Of a stretch of 64,000 nt of DNA, positions 43,423 through 51,920 are shown one piece after another. Each line of letters opens with the position of its first letter. Position 1 is the first letter of the stretch. Both the position numbers and the translations under genes were made by a program. The stretch comes from CAZMBI01 sp964564675. GTDB lineage: Bacteria; Pseudomonadota; Alphaproteobacteria; Rickettsiales; UBA3002. Location: contig CAZMBI010000005.1 of the NCBI GenBank assembly GCA_964564675.1, positions 43,397-107,396 of the forward strand, given 5' to 3'. The notes beneath the pieces were generated by a model. That model was not told where the DNA came from, made no database searches, and worked only from the letters and a program-made list of their open reading frames with translations.

Positions 43423-44661
43423 ATGGTGTGGTGGTTATGGGCGCAGCATATGGCGCCTTTTTCCGGACTGTGTGAGCGACACACGCCGGATGATGAAGCG
43501 CCGGATGCGGCGCATCTGTCGGCGCTGGCCGCGCATGGCGCGCAGGCCTGTTGCGTATGGAACGCGGAAGACGGGTTTCATCACTTTTCCGATAACTGGG
43601 CGCGGGTGACCGGTCTGCCGCCTGCCGAATGCATGGCGGGAACCTGGCTGGAGTTTTTCCATCCCGACGCGCAACAGAACTTTGCGGAAGCCATTGAAGA
43701 TCTGTTTTCCAGCGACCCCTTCGAGCAAACCGACAGTATCACGTTTGATGCCAAAGTCATTCGCGGGGACAGCGCCTGGGGCTGGCTGAACCTGCAATGC
43801 GTGCGCATGTCCGGCGGCGGCGGGCGCGAGCATGTGTCGGTACTGGTTAGCGATATCACCGAGCTGAAACAAATGGCGGACGACGCCCGCCAGGCGCAGC
43901 GCGATTCGCAACTGGCACAGCACGGGCGCGAGGCGTTTTTATCCAATATGAGTCATGAGTTGCGCACACCGCTGAACGCCGTACTTGGCTTTGCTCAGAT
44001 ACTCGAATCCAGCCCCGCCTGCAGCCAAGAACATACGCGGGATTATATGCGTCATATACGCGAAAGCGGCGAAGAGCTGCTGTCCAAAATCAACGATCTG
44101 ATGGAAATCGCCAATATCGAAGCCCACCGCACCCGGATGAACGAGGAACCGCTCAACCTGCGCGAGGTGATCGACGCGGCGGTGGAGATTCATTCACACA
44201 CCGCGTTCAGCAACGATATCCGGCTGCGCTTTGAGCCTGACCGACCGAGCATTGTGCTGCATGCCGATCGCGCCAAACTGATCCATGCGGTAAGCAACGT
44301 GATTGCAGGGGCCATAGAGGAAAGTCCGCGCGAAAGCGACATTATCATCGGCACGCATGCCACGGCGCGCGAGGGGCTGGCGATTACCGTTACCAACCGC
44401 GGCGGCGCGCGGCCGAAAGATCATCTGGATAGCATCCGTCAGGATTTGCTGAACGAACAATCCGACTTTTCCACGGATATCGGCACCATCGGCATTGGCC
44501 TGTCTATCGCCAAGGAGCTGATCGAACTGCATCACGGCCGCATGCATGTGGATCATATCACGGGCTACGGCAGCATTATCACGCTGGAAATGCCAGCCGG
44601 GCGCATTGTCAGCCTCTCCGCACGCGTCAAACGCAAGGGGCGATCTCAGGCCGCGGCGTGA
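43423..44661 (+). CDS. soluble PAS-sensor histidine kinase with degenerate ATP-binding domain
   Basis: 412 residues from ATG 43423 after AGAGG (a GTG six bases earlier is also in frame). PAS domain about 40-150 (CCVWNAEDGFHHFSDNWARV, ending SVLVSDITELKQ), HisKA with NMSHELRTPLNAVLGFAQIL (H178), then a HATPase-like domain. The N box keeps only part of its pattern (AVSNVIAGAIEES, with Gly where the second Asn is expected), the G1 box DxGxG is replaced by TNRGGARPKD, while the G2 region GIGLSIAKELIELHHG is good. No membrane helix and no receiver. It may act as a phosphatase, weak kinase or scaffold. No response regulator adjoins it. Confidence 0.88.
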   Translation: MVWWLWAQHMAPFSGLCERHTPDDEAPDAAHLSALAAHGAQACCVWNAEDGFHHFSDNWARVTGLPPAECMAGTWLEFFHPDAQQNFAEAIEDLFSSDPFEQTDSITFDAKVIRGDSAWGWLNLQCVRMSGGGGREHVSVLVSDITELKQMADDARQAQRDSQLAQHGREAFLSNMSHELRTPLNAVLGFAQILESSPACSQEHTRDYMRHIRESGEELLSKINDLMEIANIEAHRTRMNEEPLNLREVIDAAVEIHSHTAFSNDIRLRFEPDRPSIVLHADRAKLIHAVSNVIAGAIEESPRESDIIIGTHATAREGLAITVTNRGGARPKDHLDSIRQDLLNEQSDFSTDIGTIGIGLSIAKELIELHHGRMHVDHITGYGSIITLEMPAGRIVSLSARVKRKGRSQAAA

Positions 44662-44704
44662 AAGGCCGGTTGCCCTCACCCGCATTCTGACCTAAATTAC
44701 TAGT

Positions 44705-45325
44705 ATGACGGATCTGCAAACACGCATTCTGGAAGCGGCTATTCCCATCGCAATTTTTGAGGGCTGGACGGATAGCACCCTGAAGCGTGCCGCCACCTCG
44801 CTGGGACTGCCGGCGATCGATGCCGAGCGCGCCTTTCCCGGCGGTGTGACGGAATGCCTGGCCTATTGGTCGCAGCAGGCGGACGCCCAGCTGGAAGAGA
44901 CGCTGGCCAGTGGATACAACCTCGATTCCATGAAAATCCGCGAGCGCATCGCCACCGCCGTCTTGCTGCGCCTGCAACAGCATCAGGCCCACCGCGAAGC
45001 CGTTCGCCGCGCGGCGGCGCATATGTCGCTGCCATGGAACCTCAAACGCTCGCTTGAACTGTTATATCATACGGTGGATACTATCTGGCGCGCGGCCGGC
45101 GACCGCTCCACGGATTATAATTTCTACACCAAGCGCGCCTTGCTGGCCAAGGTCTATACCAGCACCTTAACCATCTGGCTCGACGATGACTCGGAAGACC
45201 AGACCGAGACGCGCGCCTTCCTCCATCGTCGGATTGAAGACGTCATGAAGATTGAAAAACTGAAAGGCTCTCTAACGTCGAAGTTTCAGAAATTTAGCCC
45301 ATCGCGCGCCACCGGCACCGCCTAA
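44705..45325 (+). CDS. COQ9 family ubiquinone biosynthesis protein
   Basis: 206 residues. N terminus resembles TetR-type helix bundles (TRILEAAIPIAIFEGWTDST), and the COQ9 hallmark GDRSTDYNFYTKRALLAKVY is at about 133-152, followed by STLTIWLDDDS. COQ9 binds lipids and assists the COQ7 hydroxylase in ubiquinone synthesis. It starts 43 bases after the kinase gene and may be co-transcribed. Confidence 0.92.
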   Translation: MTDLQTRILEAAIPIAIFEGWTDSTLKRAATSLGLPAIDAERAFPGGVTECLAYWSQQADAQLEETLASGYNLDSMKIRERIATAVLLRLQQHQAHREAVRRAAAHMSLPWNLKRSLELLYHTVDTIWRAAGDRSTDYNFYTKRALLAKVYTSTLTIWLDDDSEDQTETRAFLHRRIEDVMKIEKLKGSLTSKFQKFSPSRATGTA

Positions 45326-45349
45326 AATTAAGCTCATCCCTTCAATTTT

Positions 45350-45365
45350 TTAACCACATTTTAAC
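45350..45365 (+). promoter_or_regulatory. CtrA-type box upstream of the RTX gene
   Basis: TTAACCACATTTTAAC is a perfect TTAA-N7-TTAAC, the binding consensus of the cell-cycle regulator CtrA, 107 bases before the RTX gene ATG, in an AT-rich 146-base region. A near match with a 6-base spacer lies at 45382-45395. CckA, the kinase that feeds CtrA, is coded at 61-64 kb. Chance occurrence in AT-rich DNA cannot be excluded. Confidence 0.45.
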
Positions 45366-45471
45366 TGACTGCCGTGTAAAATTAACTATTATTAATTGAA
45401 TAAACCAGTCGGCCATTAAACAAAACATTTTAATAAAAAACGCTACAAATTGACACTTTCGGGAGGCATTT

Positions 45472-47496
45472 ATGACACTGCGCATCTGGGCGGCCCAGGT
45501 CGGCACCAATGACAAGGGCTTTTCACTTTCATTAGACAACAATGACCGCTTGCTGAATCCTGATACGAATGACGCCTTTACGGCACTGCCCGGGGTCACC
45601 GACACCTACAGCACCGCCAACGGCGCGCATGTGCAGTTTAACGCTGAGACCATTCATTTTTATAATCCCGGCCGCTGGAACGATGTGAAGTCCTTTAAAA
45701 TCAAGGGCAATACCGCCGATCTGGACGGCAATGCGCTGGTGCTTTCCAATTTCGTGCACGCCGAAGCGCTTTTTAACGGCTCCGATGATGTGACCATTGA
45801 CGTGGACGGCGCCAAGCGCGGTACCTTTAAAACCGGCAGCGGCGATGACACGATCAATATCGGCGTAACCAGCAATGGCGGCTCATGGCGCGAGAGCTTC
45901 GAGATCAGAACCCGCAAGGGCGATGACAGCGTCACCTTCGACAGTGCGGTCGATAAAGGCTGGGCCAATAACTTCACGACCGGTGAAACCACAATTATTA
46001 ACGCCAGGCTCGGCCAGGGCAATGACCTGCTTGACGGCAGCGCCCTGCTCGCCGAGGTCAATGCCCGGGGCGGTCGCGGGGACGATACGTTGCTGGGCGG
46101 CAGCGCTGAGGATGAATTACGCGGCGCGGCCGGCAAAGACCGGCTGGAGGGCAACGGCGGCGACGACCGGTTGTTCGGCGGCAAAGGCGATGATACCTTG
46201 CTGGGTGGCGACGGCGACGATGAATTGTTCGGCCGGGCCGATAACGACAGCCTCGACGGTGGAGCCGGTAACGACACGCTCAAGGGCGCACACGGTGACG
46301 ATACGCTGCTTGGCGGCCTGGGCGATGATGTCCTGCGCGGCGGCAAAGGCGATGACGAACTGATGGGCGGCGACGGTAATGATGAAATCCGCGGCGGCAA
46401 GGGTATGGATCTGCTCGAAGGCGGGCTCGGTCAGGACAGCCTGTATGGAGGCAAAGGCGACGATACCTTGCTGGGTGGCGACGGCGACGATGAATTGTTC
46501 GGCCGGGCCGATAACGATAGCCTCAGCGGCGGTGCGGGGGAAGATACGCTCAACGGCAATCGCGGGGACGATATTTTAACCGGCGATGCCGGCGACGACA
46601 TTTTCCACTTTAAAGGCGGCTTCGGCAACGACCGCATCACCGACTTCACGCTGGATGAGGATCTGGTGCGCTTCCAAGGTAAAAATGAGGGCGATCTGAG
46701 CATCAGTTTCGATGGCACCAACACGGTGATGAGCTTTACTTCCGGCGATACGGTAACACTTGAAAACATCAACCTGACCGAAGGCCCGGCCGATCCGCCG
46801 GTATTCTATCAGGGGTTTGAAACCGATGCCTCGGGCTTTTTCGATGGCTTTGGCACCGCAACCCGCGTAGCTTCGGGCACAAACGGGATTGACGCCTCCG
46901 AAGGCGATTTTTATGCCCTGTTCAACGAAGTCAGCGACAGAGGCCCGCTCATTATCCTCGACGGTAATCTAGGCGGCCCCTTCCCCGGCGACTTTTATAC
47001 CTCGTTCGATTTTTATCTCGACACCAGCTGGAATGTCGGCGAGGGCTTCAATTATTACACGGAAATCACCGACGGGTCCGCATCGGCCCGCACCTATAAC
47101 TTCCACGTGGCGCAGGATGGCTCCACCGGTCAGTTGCTTGTCGGCGGCGAGGTCACCAACATTTCGTCAACGGATGTGCGCGACGATATCGAAACCTTTG
47201 ATAACTTCGCGGCTATCAGCGAGTCGGGCTGGTATACGTTCGAGCATGTCTTCCGCAATGACGGCGGCGTACTGGCTACTGACATGAACGTGCTGGACGG
47301 CGACGGCAATACGGTGCTCAGCTTCACCACCAGCTTCCCGGAAGACACCATCCCCGATGAAATCGGCAACAATAATTTCAACTATGTCAATGAGATCATG
47401 GTAAACGGCGGCCTGGCGGCGGATGCCGTGACGTATGATCTGCTCGATGGCGGCGGTGGCAGCCCCGCACCCACCGACTGGTTCGAATTCGTGTAA
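45472..47496 (+). CDS. RTX-type calcium-binding repeat protein, probable type I secretion substrate
   Basis: 674 residues, acidic, no N-terminal signal peptide. Residues 1-195 have no recognised domain. Residues about 200-390 hold some twenty nonapeptide repeats (GGKGDDTLLGGDGDDELFG type), forming Ca2+-bound parallel beta rolls outside the cell. Residues about 440-670 form a beta-rich, Gly/Asp/Asn/aromatic-rich region that looks like a lectin-type jelly roll (FYTSFDFYLDTSWNVGEGF). The C terminus DWFEFV carries the hydrophobic end common in type I substrates. No HlyB/HlyD genes are in the window. GGGAGG precedes the ATG; a strong terminator follows the stop. Confidence 0.9.
   Translation: MTLRIWAAQVGTNDKGFSLSLDNNDRLLNPDTNDAFTALPGVTDTYSTANGAHVQFNAETIHFYNPGRWNDVKSFKIKGNTADLDGNALVLSNFVHAEALFNGSDDVTIDVDGAKRGTFKTGSGDDTINIGVTSNGGSWRESFEIRTRKGDDSVTFDSAVDKGWANNFTTGETTIINARLGQGNDLLDGSALLAEVNARGGRGDDTLLGGSAEDELRGAAGKDRLEGNGGDDRLFGGKGDDTLLGGDGDDELFGRADNDSLDGGAGNDTLKGAHGDDTLLGGLGDDVLRGGKGDDELMGGDGNDEIRGGKGMDLLEGGLGQDSLYGGKGDDTLLGGDGDDELFGRADNDSLSGGAGEDTLNGNRGDDILTGDAGDDIFHFKGGFGNDRITDFTLDEDLVRFQGKNEGDLSISFDGTNTVMSFTSGDTVTLENINLTEGPADPPVFYQGFETDASGFFDGFGTATRVASGTNGIDASEGDFYALFNEVSDRGPLIILDGNLGGPFPGDFYTSFDFYLDTSWNVGEGFNYYTEITDGSASARTYNFHVAQDGSTGQLLVGGEVTNISSTDVRDDIETFDNFAAISESGWYTFEHVFRNDGGVLATDMNVLDGDGNTVLSFTTSFPEDTIPDEIGNNNFNYVNEIMVNGGLAADAVTYDLLDGGGGSPAPTDWFEFV
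46180..46254 (+). repeat. 75-base RTX repeat unit, copy 1
   Basis: Codes GGKGDDTLLGGDGDDELFGR plus ADNDSL. It differs from the copy at 46450-46524 only at two third-codon positions, so the duplication is recent or is being homogenised. Confidence 0.9.
46450..46524 (+). repeat. 75-base RTX repeat unit, copy 2
   Basis: Second copy of the 46180-46254 unit, 270 bases (90 codons) downstream, 73 of 75 bases the same and in the same frame. Confidence 0.9.
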
Positions 47497-47517
47497 CACC
47501 ATCAATGCCCGAGCCTG

Positions 47518-47549
47518 AAAAAAGCGGCATCCCGGATGCCGCTTTTTTT
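47518..47549 (+). terminator. rho-independent terminator of the RTX gene
   Basis: GCGGCATC-CCG-GATGCCGC: an 8-base perfect stem (47524-47531 with 47535-47542) and 3-base loop, preceded by six A and followed by seven T. The best intrinsic terminator in the window, 22 bases after the RTX stop codon. Confidence 0.93.
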
Positions 47550-47639
47550 GCGGCCGGCTGCCGGTGCGCCACCCCCACTTGATGCTTGACTGGCCGGGTT
47601 TATACGGTAGTCTGCATTGCCTTTACCATGGGGATACGG

Positions 47640-47716
47640 GGCGGAGTAGCTCAGTTGGTTAGAGCAGCGGAATCATAATCCGCGTGTCGGGGGTTCAAGT
47701 CCCTCCTCCGCTACCA
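47640..47716 (+). tRNA. tRNA-Met (anticodon CAU)
   Basis: 77 bases including an encoded CCA. Acceptor stem GGCGGAG / CTCCGCT (first pair G-U), D-arm GCTCAGTTGGTTAGAGC, anticodon arm GCGGA-ATCATAA-TCCGC with CAT at the centre, T-arm GGGGG-TTCAAGT-CCCTC, discriminator A. The lack of initiator features suggests elongator Met; a lysidine-modified Ile2 tRNA with the same anticodon cannot be excluded. Confidence 0.95.
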
Positions 47717-47744
47717 CATCACGCGGGTCAACCCTCAGGGGCGC

Positions 47745-48791
47745 ATGTCATCACCCGATACACCTGCCTACGGCTCGGCACTGATTCAGGCACTTCAATC
47801 CCGGATTACCGAGGTGCTCGATCCATATTGCCCGGATTCCGATGCGTTCGCGCTGATCGACACGCCGAATTACGCCAATGTCGGCGACAGCGCCATCTGG
47901 CTGGGAAATCTTGCTTATTTTCACGGTGTTCACGGCGTGATGCCGCGTTATGTCTGTATCCACGACACGTTCCGTGAAGCAGAATTGCGCGAGGCCGTGC
48001 CCGAGGGGCCGATTCTGCTGCATGGCGGGGGCAATTTCGGTGATTTATGGCTGCCGCATCAGCAGTTTCGCGAGCTGATTCTGGAGCGCTTCCGCGATCG
48101 CCGCGTCATCCAGCTGCCGCAATCGATCCATTTCGACAACCCGGATAATCTGAAACGCGTCGCCGAGATCATCAGGCGACACCCCGATTTTATTTTGTTT
48201 GTGCGTGACCAGCCAAGTTTGGAGCTGGCGCAAGCCCATTTTGACTGCCAAACGATATTATGCCCGGACATGGCGTTTTATATGGGCGCCTTGCGCAAGC
48301 CGGTTGCCCCTACTCGCCCGCTGTTGCTGATGCTGCGCACCGATAAGGAAACCATTTTTTCCGACAACATGCTGGATTTACCCTACCCCTGCGAGGACTG
48401 GCTCGACGAGCCGGCCGATCTGAAAACCCGTCTGCGACGACGTACGATGTGTGAAGTGTTGCCGGTGCTGGGCCTGAAGGCCTTTGACCGCTATCGCCGC
48501 CGCGAACTGTTTTATCGCCGGGGGGCCGAGCACCGCGTCCGGCACGGGATCCGGCAGCTCAGCTCGGCCGAATTCGTCATCACCGACCGCCTGCACGTGC
48601 ATATCATCAGCCTTTTGCTTGGCATTGCGCATATCTATCTGGATAACAGCTACGGCAAAATCGGCCATTTCGCCCAGGCCTGGACGCAGAGCCACCCTCT
48701 GGCCCACCGGGCCGAAAGCGTCCAAGAGGCGATTGAGCTGTATCAGATGCTCAGGCGACAACAGGACGCGCTCAGGGCGCAGGCGTCATAG
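47745..48791 (+). CDS. polysaccharide pyruvyl transferase family protein
   Basis: 348 residues. Adds a pyruvate ketal (from phosphoenolpyruvate) to a sugar in an exopolysaccharide; ExoV of succinoglycan synthesis is the closest known role. The N-terminal DTPNYANVGDSAIWLGNLAY, LLHGGGNFGDLWLPHQQFRE (about 85-104), RVIQLPQSIHF and the C-terminal ITDRLHVHIISLLLGIAHIY blocks fit PF04230. It begins 28 bases after the tRNA and its 3' end overlaps the convergent flippase gene by 20 bases. Confidence 0.88.
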   Translation: MSSPDTPAYGSALIQALQSRITEVLDPYCPDSDAFALIDTPNYANVGDSAIWLGNLAYFHGVHGVMPRYVCIHDTFREAELREAVPEGPILLHGGGNFGDLWLPHQQFRELILERFRDRRVIQLPQSIHFDNPDNLKRVAEIIRRHPDFILFVRDQPSLELAQAHFDCQTILCPDMAFYMGALRKPVAPTRPLLLMLRTDKETIFSDNMLDLPYPCEDWLDEPADLKTRLRRRTMCEVLPVLGLKAFDRYRRRELFYRRGAEHRVRHGIRQLSSAEFVITDRLHVHIISLLLGIAHIYLDNSYGKIGHFAQAWTQSHPLAHRAESVQEAIELYQMLRRQQDALRAQAS

Positions 48792-50235
48792 GGTCGCCGG
48801 ATGGTGGTGCTGCCGGCTGATGCAGCAACTGCGCCTCGTGCTGCAGAGTCCGCAGCTGAATCAGCATACTGACACCCATGGCGGCGACCATCAGTCCGCC
48901 GGCAACCGCCAGATGCCCCCAGTCACTGTAACTCAGCTGCCGGTCCAGCTGCCAATACAGCAGCACCGCCGCCGTCGTACTCAGCAGCGGCCAGGCAAAG
49001 GTGCGCAACAGACGGGTATATGAGCACTCGATCGTGGGCAGCACCAGATACATATAACGCGGGAAATAACATAATATGCTCAGCGTGATGGCAATCGCCA
49101 CCCACTCCAGCCCGAACCACACCGACACCAGCAGCGCGCCGGTGCGCAGGATACACATTTCCAGCGCGCGGCGCAGGTTCAAATCCGTCCGCCCAAGGGC
49201 AAACAGGAGCGAGCCGGACAGGCCAACCACCGCCTGCAACGCCATGGCCGGCGCGATCAGCATGAACAGATAGCCCGATTCAGCCCACTTCTCGGACAGC
49301 AGAATGCGAAAAAACGGCTCATGCGCCGCCGCCACCAGCCCCATGGCGGGAAAGACGATGATCGCCAGTCCGCGTGTGAGGAAAATATAGATATCGCGCA
49401 AAAAGGTGAGGTTCTGTTTGTAGGCGGAAAGCAGGGGAAAGGTGACATAATCCAGCGGGCCGGAAATCAGCCGCCCCGGCAGGCGGCAAAACATCAGCGC
49501 CATGGTGTAAATCCCGGTAGCAGCCGCGCCCCGTGCATAGCCGACAATCCAGTTATCGGCCGAATGGGTGACGAAATCCATCAGCCGCACACCGAGCACA
49601 TCGCGCCCGAACCGCAGATGCTCCAGCGCTTCCCCCAGTTGCCAGATCCGGCGCGGCATATAGCGGCTGAACACCAGGGTCAGCACCAGCCGCACCGAAT
49701 ATTGGGACAGCTGCTGCATCACCAGCGCCCAGGCACCCCACTGGTTAATGGCGGCCCACAATGTGAGCGCGATACTGATCAGCATGCTGGCGATCTCAAT
49801 GCCCGCAATATGGACAAACTTCTCCTGTTTATGCAAGGTGGCGCCCGGCACGGTGGTAATCGCCTGCAGGAAAATGACGCAGGCCAGCACCATCACAATC
49901 GGGCCGAGCCGGGGCTCTTCAAACAGCCAGGCCGCCAGCGGCCCCAGCCCGGCGATCACTGCGCTTAAGGCCAGCCCGAGCAGCGAGCTCAGCCAGAAAC
50001 AGGTGGACCAGGCGGAATGACCGAACGGCGCACCGCGCACCAGTGACAGCGCAATTCCGGCATCGGCGAACATCATGGCAAACAGCACGAACGGCATGGC
50101 CAAGGCCACCACCCCATAATCTTCCGGCGCCAGAAAACGCGCCAGAATCGGCACCACGAACAGTTGCGCCAGCATGCGCAGCACGTTGGAAAACGACATA
50201 ATGGCGGTATGGAAACTGAGTCGGCGAAAGGACAT
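48772..50235 (-). CDS. polysaccharide flippase (Wzx/ExoT-like, MATE/MOP superfamily)
   Basis: 487 residues from ATG 50235; the longer frame from 50274 overlaps the upstream gene. About twelve to fourteen membrane helices; the N-terminal SFHTAIMSFSNVLRMLAQLF, RFLAPEDYGVVALAMPFVLF and the ADAGIALSLVRG loop are typical of lipopolysaccharide/exopolysaccharide repeat-unit flippases. Moves lipid-linked sugar units across the inner membrane. Last gene of the leftward GT4-GH16-GT2-flippase operon. Confidence 0.88.
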   Translation of the reverse strand: MSFRRLSFHTAIMSFSNVLRMLAQLFVVPILARFLAPEDYGVVALAMPFVLFAMMFADAGIALSLVRGAPFGHSAWSTCFWLSSLLGLALSAVIAGLGPLAAWLFEEPRLGPIVMVLACVIFLQAITTVPGATLHKQEKFVHIAGIEIASMLISIALTLWAAINQWGAWALVMQQLSQYSVRLVLTLVFSRYMPRRIWQLGEALEHLRFGRDVLGVRLMDFVTHSADNWIVGYARGAAATGIYTMALMFCRLPGRLISGPLDYVTFPLLSAYKQNLTFLRDIYIFLTRGLAIIVFPAMGLVAAAHEPFFRILLSEKWAESGYLFMLIAPAMALQAVVGLSGSLLFALGRTDLNLRRALEMCILRTGALLVSVWFGLEWVAIAITLSILCYFPRYMYLVLPTIECSYTRLLRTFAWPLLSTTAAVLLYWQLDRQLSYSDWGHLAVAGGLMVAAMGVSMLIQLRTLQHEAQLLHQPAAPPSGDPMTPAP

Positions 50236-50249
50236 GATGGCAGCGCGGG

Positions 50250-51167
50250 TTATAATCGGATAAGGCTTTTCCAATAACGATACATGCCCAGCAGATTATG
50301 GCGCAGGACCTCGTGATAAGTAATGCCCAGTTCGGGGTCAAATAATATGGTCTGATTCCGTATTTCATTGATGCGGTTTTTGATATTCCAGGAAAACGGC
50401 CGGCAGAAATCCGGATGGCGGAACGCATATTTGGCAAAAAGCGCGCCGGCGCCGATGCAATAGATGCGCATCAAAGCGCGGATGGATTCCGCCGTTTTCC
50501 GTCCGTGAAAATGATATACGGTCATATCCGGCACATATTCGATGGCAATATCCGCCAGATAGGCGCGCATCACATAATCGACATCTTCTGCGCTGCAGGC
50601 CGGGGTGGCCGCGCCCAGCCGTTCATCAAACCGGCCGACCCGATCGGTCACCTCGCGGCGCATCGCCCAGTTGCAGCCGATGATGGTTTTCACCAGATCC
50701 GTGTAGCGCGCATCGCGGTTGCGTTTTTCCCAGCGCCGACGCGTATCGTCGGTCTTGATGGTATAGGGCAGATCGTCGGGGTCGCCCAGTTCAATCCGGC
50801 CGCCGCGCATTACCGGTTCGGTATCGGCCGCATCATAACGCAGTGCATCGGTGATATGCTGCGGGTGCAGGCGGCAATCATCATCCGTGAAGATAAGCAA
50901 TTCCCCTTTCGCAGCAGCCAGACCTGCATTGCGCGCCTTCGACGTGCCAAGCCGCGGCTCTTCCACTATATGGCACGGAAATGACGCCTGCCCGGCCCAG
51001 GCGCGCAGGCGCCCGGCCGTATCATCCGTAGAGGCGTTATTGACCACCACCAGTTCCGCCTCGGCAGTTGATAGCGCCGCCCGGGTTAAGGCCGTATGGA
51101 TGGAATCCAGACAGGGTGTGATGGCATAGTCGCGGTTATGGGTGCAGACAATGACCGAGACACGCAT
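50250..51167 (-). CDS. glycosyltransferase family 2
   Basis: 305 residues from ATG 51167 after AAGGAG. GT-A fold: MRVSVIVCTHNRDYAITPCL at the N terminus, VVNNASTDDT near 50, and the metal-binding FTDDDCRLHP near 105 (DDD as DxD). The C-terminal part includes GAATPACSAEDVDYVMRAY, the usual acceptor-site ED. Adds one sugar to the growing repeat unit; donor unknown. It starts 2 bases after the GH16 gene's stop. Confidence 0.9.
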   Translation of the reverse strand: MRVSVIVCTHNRDYAITPCLDSIHTALTRAALSTAEAELVVVNNASTDDTAGRLRAWAGQASFPCHIVEEPRLGTSKARNAGLAAAKGELLIFTDDDCRLHPQHITDALRYDAADTEPVMRGGRIELGDPDDLPYTIKTDDTRRRWEKRNRDARYTDLVKTIIGCNWAMRREVTDRVGRFDERLGAATPACSAEDVDYVMRAYLADIAIEYVPDMTVYHFHGRKTAESIRALMRIYCIGAGALFAKYAFRHPDFCRPFSWNIKNRINEIRNQTILFDPELGITYHEVLRHNLLGMYRYWKSLIRL

Positions 51168-51169
51168 GG

Positions 51170-51907
51170 TTACTCCTTGGTATGCGGGGTGTAGCGCACC
51201 CATTTGACCGCCATCGTCTTCGGTTCCTCATAGCGAAACGGGCCCATCCAGTCCGCAATCGTCTCCGAAGCCGACCACAGGGACAGGAAGATATGCCCCG
51301 GCGTTGACGGAATGGCTGCTCCCGGCTTAGTTTCGTGTACTTTTTCCCCATCTATATACCAGACGATGGCATCCGGCCGCCAGTCAAAGGCGTAGGTGCG
51401 AAAGGATTGCGAGGCATCAAATCCCAGATCAATCATGGTTTCATGCTCACCCTCGCCATCAACCCAGTAATTCAGCTGCACCTGACGCGGCGACTTGCCG
51501 AGAAACTCGAAGTCGATCTCGTCATGCTGCCTGCCGCCGATCACCGGCCCGGTGAAGGTGAAAAAATTGGCGTTCAGCCCGCTGCCGGCGGTGGCGCGCA
51601 TATGCACTTCATACAGACCATAGCCGAAGGTGCGCCGGGTGCGTACCTCCCCGCAACCGAGGGGCCGGTGTTTGCCGCCTTTATCCGAAAGTGTGACAAC
51701 GAGCCGATCAGCATCGTGCGAAATCGCGCTGCGCAGCCACTCGCAGGACTGGTGCTCGCCATTGGCCCAGCCATGCGAAACATACCACACATCACGCTGC
51801 AGCGGCGCCTGTCTAAAATCATACTCGAACGGCTCGGCCGCCTGCACCGACGAAAGAAATATACACACGGGCCCCAGTAAGGCCAACAAACAGGCAATGG
51901 GTTTCAT
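51170..51907 (-). CDS. secreted glycoside hydrolase family 16 (ExoK-like endo-beta-glucanase)
   Basis: 245 residues from ATG 51907 after AAGGAAG. Signal peptide MKPIACLLALLGPVCIFLSS, cleavage likely after VQA. The GH16 catalytic signature E-x-D-x2-E reads HDEIDFEFLG (two catalytic Glu) at about residue 120. A jelly-roll with W and F sugar-platform residues follows (FDWRPDAIVWYIDGEKVHE). ExoK-type enzymes trim the nascent beta-glucan exopolysaccharide to control chain length. Between GT4 and GT2 in the operon (13- and 2-base gaps). Confidence 0.93.
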   Translation of the reverse strand: MKPIACLLALLGPVCIFLSSVQAAEPFEYDFRQAPLQRDVWYVSHGWANGEHQSCEWLRSAISHDADRLVVTLSDKGGKHRPLGCGEVRTRRTFGYGLYEVHMRATAGSGLNANFFTFTGPVIGGRQHDEIDFEFLGKSPRQVQLNYWVDGEGEHETMIDLGFDASQSFRTYAFDWRPDAIVWYIDGEKVHETKPGAAIPSTPGHIFLSLWSASETIADWMGPFRYEEPKTMAVKWVRYTPHTKE

Positions 51908-51920
51908 GTCGCTTCCTTTG

